In this document: piece by piece, positions 1 to 4,339 of the stretch
Layout: each line of letters opens with the position of its first letter
How positions within the stretch are numbered: position 1 is the first letter of the stretch
Assembly (NCBI GenBank): GCA_002336975.1
Contig: DDFA01000022.1
Span: 1-11,800 of the forward strand
Origin: Phyllobacteriaceae bacterium UBA1940
GTDB taxonomy: Bacteria; Pseudomonadota; Alphaproteobacteria; Rhizobiales; Rhizobiaceae
Direction: 5' to 3'
DNA: 11,800 bases
Position numbers and translations under genes: made by a program
Notes under the pieces: model-generated
What the model was told of the DNA's origin: nothing
Seen by the model: the letters and a program-made list of their open reading frames with translations, nothing else
Database searches by the model: none

Positions 1-128
1 CCGACGCGGCCGGTGGCTAGGCCGCCGACAGCCGCGCCGACCGCGGCGCCTGTCGCCGTGTCACGTTCGGCCGTGGTGCAGCCGGCGATCGCCATTGTCG
101 CGGCCAGGGCAATGATAGTCTTCTTCAT
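1..128 (-). CDS. Glycine-zipper lipoprotein, 5' part only (runs off the left edge)
   Basis: The first 42 residues of a small outer-membrane-type lipoprotein are visible. They show a basic start (MKK), a hydrophobic stretch, and a lipobox AIAGC with Cys17 as the expected lipidated residue. After it come a short polar linker and a small-residue run (GAAVGAAVGG, about residues 27-36) with GxxxG spacing typical of YMGG-like glycine-zipper proteins. A Shine-Dalgarno stretch GGAGAGAG lies just upstream of the ATG at 126-128. Members of this group are thought to sit in the envelope; no precise function is known. The C-terminal part lies outside the window, so full length and integrity cannot be judged. 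I saw no EcfG-type promoter in front of it, unlike several of its neighbours. The signal peptide call is firm; the family name is fairly sure. Confidence 0.8.
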   Translation of the reverse strand, partial: MKKTIIALAATMAIAGCTTAERDTATGAAVGAAVGGLATGRV

Positions 129-222
129 GACGTTCTCTCTCCGTATTGCTCGTCTTGGGTACAACAAAGTCGTCATCGGCCCGCCTTCACGCGCGACGCG
201 CAAGTGCGGGATTTCCGCAGTG

Positions 223-522
223 CTAATTCTGATTGATGGCGGCAATGTGCATATCGTTCGCCTTGATTGACGCATCAAGCTGGCGTTGGGGCGTTACGTT
301 CCAAACCAGTACAGCATCCTCCTCTTCCATGGCCGGGTCAACGGCGATGCAGGCGCCAAGAACGCGCGGCGTGTCGCCTTCCAGACGGCGCGGCGCGTCG
401 GGCAATTCGGCGTCGCATTCAACCGAGGTCTCATAGACGGTCGTTGGAGAAGGAAGTTCGCGGCAGGAGGCGTAGTCCGACGAACATCCAACGATCAGAA
501 GCAGTTCAGCAATCTGTTCCAT
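223..522 (-). CDS. Conserved small hypothetical protein, 99 aa, probable EcfG target
   Basis: A 99-residue acidic protein starting MEQIAELLLIVGC. It has four cysteines (Cys13, 20, 36, 58) and a mixed-charge C-terminal half containing VLVWNV (71-76), which looks like a beta strand. The start at 520-522 is chosen because GGAGAGG lies just upstream, whereas the longer reading frame upstream is arginine/proline-rich noise. Residues 9-13 (LIVGC) resemble a lipobox, but the N-terminus carries no basic residues, so a signal peptide is doubtful. It resembles small hypothetical proteins I associate with rhizobia; no function is known to me. A perfect EcfG-type promoter (GGAAC-N16-CGTT) ends about 23 bp before the start codon. 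The gene is therefore likely induced by general stress through the PhyR-NepR-EcfG system encoded 1.7 kb away. That regulatory inference is stronger than any guess about biochemical role. Confidence 0.78.
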   Translation of the reverse strand: MEQIAELLLIVGCSSDYASCRELPSPTTVYETSVECDAELPDAPRRLEGDTPRVLGACIAVDPAMEEEDAVLVWNVTPQRQLDASIKANDMHIAAINQN

Positions 523-541
523 GGCTGGGTCCTCTCCAGCC
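523..541 (-). other. Inverted repeat enclosing the Shine-Dalgarno of the 99-aa gene
   Basis: Read on the minus strand, GGCTGG and CCAGCC (6-bp perfect arms) flank a 7-base loop AGAGGAC that carries the ribosome binding site, and the ATG follows at once. If the promoter assignment is right, transcription starts within or next to the first arm, so the RNA hairpin may form only partly. The repeat could instead be read as a DNA element. It may be chance in GC-rich DNA. Confidence 0.35.
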
Positions 542-544
542 AAA

Positions 545-569
545 AACGTCCGGCAGATGGAAAGGTTCC
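545..569 (-). promoter_or_regulatory. EcfG-type promoter of the 99-aa gene
   Basis: On the minus strand GGAAC (569-565) is followed by exactly 16 bases and CGTT (548-545), the full alphaproteobacterial EcfG consensus. The expected start of transcription falls near 538, leaving a leader of only about 16 nt with the Shine-Dalgarno in it. The element points straight at the 99-aa gene that starts at 522. Confidence 0.8.
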
Positions 570-596
570 GCGTTGGCGCGGAGCTGGTTCCGGCTG

Positions 597-869
597 TCAG
601 CCGATCATCCAGGCAAGCGCAGCCGCGAGGGCGATAGCGGCGCCCATCGGCCAATGGCGGGCCAGACGATGCCCGGACAGGCCCCGCAACGGATCGCCGG
701 CCGAGCCGGGCGCCGCGTCGCTGTCGTCGGCGCTGCACATGGCGAGCCTCGCGGCGTCTTCAGCGCCGATCAGGCGCAGGTTCGGCGGCGACTTCTGGCC
801 GGACGAGGCCTGTGGCGTGAGCACGGCGGTCTCCAATATTGTGTTCAGGTCCACATCGTCTCCGATCAT
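597..869 (-). CDS. Small hypothetical protein, 90 aa, with C-terminal membrane segment
   Basis: The predicted 90-residue protein begins MIGDDVDLNTILETAVL, has a hydrophilic middle containing LRLIGAEDAARLAMC (about 32-45), and ends in a hydrophobic stretch MGAAIALAAALAW (about 75-87), so it may be tail-anchored in the inner membrane. The start at 867-869 is chosen because protein-like composition begins there; upstream translation is Arg/Pro-rich shadow. There is no recognisable Shine-Dalgarno, and a CtrA-type box directly abuts the ATG. A leaderless message or a later start (Met44, coordinate 740) is therefore possible. No family recognised. It lies between two genes with EcfG promoters but has none itself. 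Whether it is a real gene is probable, not certain. Confidence 0.55.
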   Translation of the reverse strand: MIGDDVDLNTILETAVLTPQASSGQKSPPNLRLIGAEDAARLAMCSADDSDAAPGSAGDPLRGLSGHRLARHWPMGAAIALAAALAWMIG

Positions 870-888
870 GGTTAAAGTGCGATTAACC
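870..888 (-). promoter_or_regulatory. CtrA-type box TTAA-N7-TTAAC at the start of the 90-aa gene
   Basis: The 19-bp segment is a perfect inverted repeat, GGTTAA-N7-TTAACC. It contains TTAA-N7-TTAA followed by C, the full consensus of the alphaproteobacterial cell-cycle regulator CtrA. Read on the minus strand, its last base touches the ATG of the 90-aa gene. At a CtrA-activated promoter transcription would start downstream, inside the gene as called; as a repressor site it would block entry. Binding is inferred from sequence only. Confidence 0.5.
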
Positions 889-1065
889 AAAGTGCCTGGA
901 CAGTCTGCCGCGGTCCGGGCGGCGGCGCGGGGCATGCGTGAGACAACCGCCAGCAGCGCCCCGTCTTGCGGCGCTTTGGGCCGCCGGCAAGACCGGCAGC
1001 GCAACGCTGCGGTCGCCGCGGCATCGAAGGGGTCGCCTGATTGTGCGGCGGGTGGTCTCGCTCTA

Positions 1066-1096
1066 CCGGACCGCGACTCCAGGAGCCACGGTCCGG
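1066..1096. repeat. 31-bp near-perfect palindrome in the gene-free stretch 870-1153
   Basis: CCGGACC (1066-1072) and GGTCCGG (1090-1096) flank a centre whose CTCC-A-GGAG (1077-1085) shares the same axis at 1081; 13 of 15 position pairs are complementary. It lies 58 bp past the DUF1328 stop codon with no T-run on either side, so it does not look like a classical intrinsic terminator. It could be a REP-like element, a transcript-end hairpin or an operator. I see no other convincing feature in 889-1153. Confidence 0.45.
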
Positions 1097-1153
1097 CCAG
1101 GTTCCGCGACCACCTGAGGGGATATGGCGGCTTGCGGAACGACGGCGCCGGCG

Positions 1154-1321
1154 TCAGCTCGCCCGGCGGACCACACCGGCGATCAGCGAAATGGCCAGGA
1201 ATGCCAGAAACACGAAGAACAGGATCTGCGCGACGCCAACGGAAGCGCCGGCAAGGCCGCCAAAGCAGAGCGCGCCGGCGATGATCGCCACGACAAGAAA
1301 AACCAGCGCCCAGTAAAGCAT
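1154..1321 (-). CDS. DUF1328 (YtjA-like) small membrane protein, 55 aa
   Basis: The 55-residue protein, [12 protein letters not shown] to GVVRRAS, matches the DUF1328/YtjA pattern: MLYWA start, a first membrane helix at about 2-20 and a second at about 30-50 (ending IAGVV), with a small-residue [13 protein letters not shown] region between and a basic tail. The length equals the family's usual 50-60 residues. GGAGG six bases before the ATG fixes the start. The family is membrane-embedded and of unknown biochemical role, often linked to stress conditions. A perfect EcfG-type promoter stands about 30 bp upstream, and phyR lies immediately beyond, so it is probably a general stress response gene. 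The family call is firm; the stress role is inferred from the promoter. Confidence 0.92.
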   Translation of the reverse strand: MLYWALVFLVVAIIAGALCFGGLAGASVGVAQILFFVFLAFLAISLIAGVVRRAS

Positions 1322-1351
1322 GCCAAGCCTCCAATGATGTTATCGACGAAA

Positions 1352-1376
1352 AACGCGCAACAGCCGGTTTGGTTCC
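1352..1376 (-). promoter_or_regulatory. EcfG-type promoter of the DUF1328 gene
   Basis: On the minus strand GGAAC (1376-1372), a 16-base spacer and CGTT (1355-1352) reproduce the complete EcfG consensus. Transcription should start near 1345, leaving a leader of about 24 nt that holds the strong GGAGG ribosome binding site of the DUF1328 gene. The promoter lies within the 134-bp spacer downstream of phyR. Confidence 0.82.
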
Positions 1377-1455
1377 GCCGCATCGCCGCTGCCGGTCGCC
1401 GCGATTATTCAATCGTGGGCGTCCGTCAAGCGAAATTCGGCGCCGCCCTCGCGAA

Positions 1456-2250
1456 TCAGGCCGCCACGCGCGCCTGGCGATCGAAGAACAGCGCCTGGCT
1501 GATCAACGCCTTGACCATGTCGGGGTTGAACGGCTTGGTCACCAGGAACGCCGGCTCCGGCCGTTCTCCGGTCAGCAGCCGCTCCGGGAACGCCGTGATG
1601 AAGATCACCGGCACCGATGCGCTCGCCAGAATCTCGTTCACCGCCTCAAGGCCCGACGACCCGTCGGCGAGATGGATATCCGCCAACACCATTTTGGGCT
1701 GGGTTTTCGCAAACATCGCCACCGCCTCCTTGTGGGTGCGGGCGGTGCCGACAACGCGGTGGCCAAGGCTCTGGACCATTTCCTCGATATCCATCGCAAT
1801 CAGCGGCTCGTCCTCGATGATGAGAACATCGGTGGCCACTTGCCGCGAGATTTCGTTCGACGCCTGCGTCAGCACCTCGGCAAATTCATCTTCGGAGAGA
1901 TCGAGGATTTCGCCCGCTTCCGTGTCCGAGAAACCCTCGACCGAAACGAGCAGAAACGCCTGGCGCGCCCGCGGCGCAATCGAGGCGAGATTGGACGCCG
2001 CCTTTCTTTCCCAGGCCGCTGTGGGCTGTTCGACCGGCTGTGCGATAGCGGCGGACGAGAACATCCTGGCGAACAGTTTGAACAATGAAATCCGGTCGCT
2101 CGACGCCTTCGGGAAGATGCTCACATCTGCGATCAAGGCTTCGAGGACGGCGGCCACATAGGCGTCGCCACTGGTCTGCGAGCCGGAAACAGCGCGGGCG
2201 AACCGGCGCAGATATGGCAGCTGCGGGGCAATGCTGGTGGAAAGGCTCAT
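1456..2250 (-). CDS. phyR: PhyR, general stress response regulator (sigma-like domain plus receiver)
   Basis: PhyR is the anti-anti-sigma factor of the alphaproteobacterial general stress response. When phosphorylated, its sigma-like domain binds NepR and frees EcfG. The 264-residue length is normal. Residues about 5-135 form the EcfG-like region (sigma2-like, then a sigma4-like helix-turn-helix with RARQAFLLVSVEGFSDTEAGEI at 94-115). Residues 141-255 form the receiver, with acidic pair Glu146/Asp147, phosphoacceptor Asp191 in VLADIHLAD, Thr219 and Lys239 (TKPF). A GAGGGAG sequence lies about 10 bases before the ATG. A near-perfect EcfG promoter precedes it, giving positive autoregulation. 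It diverges from nepR-ecfG, the standard arrangement. No HWE/HisKA2 sensor kinase is adjacent in this window, so the activating kinase must be elsewhere. Confidence 0.97.
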   Translation of the reverse strand: MSLSTSIAPQLPYLRRFARAVSGSQTSGDAYVAAVLEALIADVSIFPKASSDRISLFKLFARMFSSAAIAQPVEQPTAAWERKAASNLASIAPRARQAFLLVSVEGFSDTEAGEILDLSEDEFAEVLTQASNEISRQVATDVLIIEDEPLIAMDIEEMVQSLGHRVVGTARTHKEAVAMFAKTQPKMVLADIHLADGSSGLEAVNEILASASVPVIFITAFPERLLTGERPEPAFLVTKPFNPDMVKALISQALFFDRQARVAA

Positions 2251-2307
2251 GTAATATCGTCTCCCTCAACGACGAAGGCCGCACTTCGGCGGCCAGCTTG
2301 CACCAAA

Positions 2308-2332
2308 AACCCCGCCATTGACAAAAAGTTCC
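2308..2332 (-). promoter_or_regulatory. EcfG-type promoter of phyR
   Basis: Minus strand: GGAAC (2332-2328), 17 bases, GTT (2310-2308), which is GGAAC-N16-GGTT. It differs from the consensus CGTT only in its first base. The predicted start near 2300 gives phyR a leader of about 50 nt. It indicates that EcfG drives expression of its own activator. Confidence 0.75.
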
Positions 2333-2349
2333 AGCCAGATGGAACTTTT
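2324..2349. repeat. Perfect 9-bp inverted repeat made by the two facing EcfG -35 elements
   Basis: AAAAGTTCC (2324-2332) and GGAACTTTT (2341-2349) are exact reverse complements around an 8-bp centre. The symmetry exceeds the GGAAC cores by four A/T pairs on each side. The simplest reading is a divergent promoter pair with shared -35 flanks; a dimeric regulator site is an alternative. Confidence 0.6.
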
Positions 2350-2365
2350 GCGTCTATCTTGAATT
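2341..2365 (+). promoter_or_regulatory. Weaker EcfG-type promoter of nepR-ecfG
   Basis: A perfect -35 GGAAC (2341-2345) is followed after 17 bases by ATT (2363-2365) where GTT is expected, with A in place of the preceding C. The -35 is placed back to back with that of phyR. It would give nepR a leader of about 125 nt. Because the -10 is poor, part of nepR-ecfG expression may come from another promoter that I cannot identify in 2366-2498. Confidence 0.5.
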
Positions 2366-2498
2366 ATTAAAGCGGGCGCGGGTCGGCTGTAGTCTTACAT
2401 ACTAAGTCGAGTCTGCGTCCTTTTTTTGTTGAGTCGGATCGAGGCGGGGCCTCAGGTCGATTTGCGTTTGGATTTGAGGCAAAGGGCATAGGGCTAGC

Positions 2499-2696
2499 AT
2501 GTCGGACAAGCAGCGACCGTCGCAATCGCCAGGTTCCCAAAATCAGGCGAGCCGCGACATCATCGGCGCAAATTCCGAGATTGGCCGCAAGCTGCGCCAA
2601 TTCTACGACGAAATTGCGTCAGAGGACGTTCCCGACCGGTTCGCCCAGCTGCTCGACAGACTGGACAAGTCCGAAACCTCCCGTGACGGCAAATAG
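2499..2696 (+). CDS. nepR: NepR, anti-sigma factor of EcfG
   Basis: NepR binds EcfG and keeps it from core RNA polymerase until phosphorylated PhyR takes NepR away. The 65-residue protein has a disordered polar N-terminus (residues 1-25, rich in Ser/Gln). It then shows the conserved NepR core IGRKLRQFYDEI (28-39) and VPDRFAQLLDRLD (44-56), the two helices that clamp the sigma domains. Length and motif order are typical. The start ATG at 2499 follows an AGGG ribosome binding site. Only three bases separate its stop from the ecfG start, so the two are surely co-transcribed and probably translationally coupled, keeping anti-sigma and sigma in balance. Confidence 0.95.
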   Translation: MSDKQRPSQSPGSQNQASRDIIGANSEIGRKLRQFYDEIASEDVPDRFAQLLDRLDKSETSRDGK

Positions 2697-2699
2697 CCA

Positions 2700-3245
2700 A
2701 TGGGCGCCTCCGGCGAGTTCAAATCCGGTCTTTTGGCCGCAATCCCGAATCTGCGCGCATTCGCGGTGTCTTTGACGCACAACACGGACCGCGCCGACGA
2801 TCTGGTGCAGGAAACGTTGATGAAGGCGTGGGACAAGCAGGCCAGCTTTCAGCCGGGCACAAATCTCAAGGCCTGGCTGTTCACCATCCTGCGCAACGAG
2901 TTCTACTCGCAGATGCGCAAGCACGGGCGCGAGGTGCAGGACAGCGACGGCGTCATGACGGCAAGGCTGGCAGTGCACCCCAGCCAGCAGGGTAAGCTGG
3001 ACTTCGATGACTTTCGCGCCGCGCTGAAACAACTTCCCGAAGACCAGCGCGAGGCGATCATCCTGATCGGGGCATCCGGCTTCTCCTATGAAGAAGCAGC
3101 CGAAATCTGCGGTTGCGCGGTGGGAACGATCAAGAGCCGCGTCAGCCGCGCCAGGGCCCGGCTGCAGGAAATGCTGGGCGTGTCCGGTGAAGCCGATTTC
3201 GGACCGGACTCGGTGGCGACGCAGGTGCTGAGCGCCAATCACTGA
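2700..3245 (+). CDS. ecfG: EcfG, general stress response ECF sigma factor
   Basis: This 181-residue ECF sigma factor directs RNA polymerase to GGAAC-N16-CGTT promoters. Region 2 spans about residues 12-80, with DDLVQETLMKAW (33-44) as the core-binding 2.1/2.2 helix and LKAWLFTILRNEFYSQMRK (56-74) as the -10 recognition part. Region 4 spans about 105-165, with QLPEDQREAIILI and a helix-turn-helix GFSYEEAAEICGCAVGTIKS that reads the -35. The length is usual for the ECF15 (EcfG) group. The start at 2700 lies 3 bp after nepR. No clear intrinsic terminator follows; 3246-3403 holds only a weak 5-bp hairpin (GAGGG/CCCTC) without a T-run. Identification is supported jointly by motif, operon with nepR and divergent phyR. 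Confidence 0.96.
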   Translation: MGASGEFKSGLLAAIPNLRAFAVSLTHNTDRADDLVQETLMKAWDKQASFQPGTNLKAWLFTILRNEFYSQMRKHGREVQDSDGVMTARLAVHPSQQGKLDFDDFRAALKQLPEDQREAIILIGASGFSYEEAAEICGCAVGTIKSRVSRARARLQEMLGVSGEADFGPDSVATQVLSANH

Positions 3246-3403
3246 TACGGTTCGCCTCGGGTGGAGGGCGGACCCCTCGCAGTCGCCGGAATGCCGCAGA
3301 CCATGGTTTGGGAGCCATACGGCTCGTCGACACGGCGACGCACGTCCGCCGCGCCAGCTCCCTTTACTCCGGCGCGGAAACGCTCTTTCATGTGGCGCTG
3401 GCC

Positions 3404-3428
3404 GGAACATCGCAACACGTCCCGCGTT
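3404..3428 (+). promoter_or_regulatory. EcfG-type promoter of the DUF883 operon
   Basis: GGAAC (3404-3408), 16 bases, CGTT (3425-3428): the full EcfG consensus. The predicted transcription start near 3436 leaves a leader of about 20 nt with AGGAG at 3446-3450 before the ATG at 3457. The two following genes are therefore likely general stress response targets. Confidence 0.82.
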
Positions 3429-3456
3429 GGTAGCGTGAAGGCAACAGGAGAGTCAC

Positions 3457-3807
3457 ATGGCGTCGAGTGCAAAACCGGCAAAGCCCGTCCGTGAAGCCAA
3501 GGCGGCGGCCGCGGACGGCAGCGCGGCTGAAATGGAAGCGCAGATTGCGGCGTTGAGGGACGAAATTGCAAAGCTGCGCAGCCAGGTCGCCTCATCGAGC
3601 GGTCGCTCGGTCGAGGCGCTGAAGGCGATCGCCGAGGAAGGCGTGCAGCAAGTCAGATCGCAGGGTCAGGCCGCGATGAAGAACTTGCGAGACAACGCCG
3701 ACGACATCGAGGCGCAGATCGTCGCGACCGTGCGCGAGAAGCCGGTGACGTCGCTGGCGGTGGCCGCCGGCGTCGGCTTCCTGTTCGCGCTGATCGCCCG
3801 CCGCTAG
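3457..3807 (+). CDS. DUF883 / YqjD-ElaB-like membrane-anchored protein
   Basis: A 116-residue protein with an Ala/Lys-rich N-terminus (1-25), a long amphipathic coiled-coil-like helix (about 27-95), and a C-terminal membrane segment VTSLAVAAGVGFLFALIARR (97-116) preceded by VREKP. This is the hallmark layout of the DUF883 family. In E. coli the family members YqjD and ElaB are inner-membrane tail-anchored, bind ribosomes in stationary phase, and are RpoS-controlled. Here a perfect EcfG promoter and AGGAG ribosome binding site precede the gene, which fits a parallel stress role under the alphaproteobacterial system. The next gene, 37 bp downstream, is YqjE-like, reproducing the yqjD-yqjE pairing. 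The family call is good; ribosome binding in this organism is inferred. Confidence 0.88.
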   Translation: MASSAKPAKPVREAKAAAADGSAAEMEAQIAALRDEIAKLRSQVASSSGRSVEALKAIAEEGVQQVRSQGQAAMKNLRDNADDIEAQIVATVREKPVTSLAVAAGVGFLFALIARR

Positions 3808-3844
3808 ACCGTCTCCATCAGTCCACAGGTCCCAGGACGCGCGG

Positions 3845-4300
3845 ATGAACAGCATGCTTGCTTCGCTGATCCAGTCCCTTGCCGTGGGCGAGGCAACGGG
3901 AGCCGCCCGCCGGGTGAGGAGGGCGGTTATCAACTACGCCATTGCCGGGGTGTTCCTGGGGATCGGCGTCGGTTTCTTCCTCGCGGCGGGCTTTATCTAC
4001 GCGGCGCGCAATTTCGATCCTCTCTATGCCGCGCTCGGATTCGGCGGCGGCTTCGTCCTGCTGGCCGTCATTGCCGTGCTGGTGCACCGGATCGTGTCCG
4101 GCATGCAGGCGAAACGGCGGGCGCAAGAGGAGCGGTCCGCGCAGATGAAGTCTGTCGCGATCGCCGCCGGCATCGCGGCGCTGCCGACCCTGCTGAGAAG
4201 CCGGGTCGGCATCCTGGGCGCCCTCGGGCCGGTTGCCGCGATGATGGCCTATGCGATCTACAAGGAAAACACCGGCCAGACCGACGATCAGGACGAGTGA
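3845..4300 (+). CDS. YqjE-like phage-holin-family (Phage_holin_3_6) membrane protein
   Basis: A 151-residue protein with an amphipathic N-terminus (1-28) and two membrane helices, about 31-54 (AIAGVFLGIGVGFFLAAGFI) and 60-84 (ALGFGGGFVLLAVIAVLV). A basic stretch MQAKRRAQEE follows. A further hydrophobic region at about 104-140 includes GILGALGPVAAMMAYAIY, and the tail is acidic. The paired-helix layout and position after a DUF883 gene match YqjE of E. coli; despite the family name no lysis role is implied. It appears co-transcribed from the EcfG promoter at 3404-3428. An alternative in-frame start lies at 3854 (third codon onward), which changes little. An intrinsic terminator follows the stop directly. 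The family assignment is likely, the function unknown. Confidence 0.8.
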   Translation: MNSMLASLIQSLAVGEATGAARRVRRAVINYAIAGVFLGIGVGFFLAAGFIYAARNFDPLYAALGFGGGFVLLAVIAVLVHRIVSGMQAKRRAQEERSAQMKSVAIAAGIAALPTLLRSRVGILGALGPVAAMMAYAIYKENTGQTDDQDE

Positions 4301-4301
4301 T

Positions 4302-4329
4302 CCGGCGCCGGCGACGGCGCGGGTTTTTT
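4302..4329 (+). terminator. Intrinsic terminator of the DUF883-holin operon
   Basis: Stem GCGCC (4305-4309) / GGCGC (4316-4320) with a 6-base loop is extended by two more G-C pairs beyond one mismatch. It is followed at once by six T residues (4324-4329). It starts two bases after the stop codon. Overlapping symmetry (CGGCGAC 4309-4315 with GTCGCCG 4333-4339) may also help end the convergent hydrolase transcript, which stops at 4340. Confidence 0.75.
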
Positions 4330-4339
4330 CGCGTCGCCG

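Noticed and set aside
587..591. A second GGAAC on the minus strand just after the 90-aa gene
   Set aside because: After 16 bases it is followed by CGGA rather than CGTT, and the perfect promoter lies just downstream of it.
1101..1140. GGAAC on both strands (1105-1101 and 1136-1140) near the DUF1328 3' end
   Set aside because: Neither is followed by a GTT at 16-17 bases and neither points at a nearby start codon.
597..1412. Full 271-codon minus-strand frame as one gene
   Set aside because: Its upstream part is Arg/Pro/Trp-rich, overlaps the certain DUF1328 gene in another frame, and only the last 90 codons look protein-like.
3264..3340. Terminator or tRNA-like structure downstream of ecfG
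   Set aside because: Only a 5-bp GAGGG/CCCTC stem without a T-run and a short ATGG/CCAT pairing are present; no acceptor stem or anticodon arm could be assembled.
3261..3494. Small plus-strand frame between ecfG and the DUF883 gene
   Set aside because: No ribosome site, arginine-rich composition, and it overlaps the EcfG promoter and the start of the DUF883 gene.
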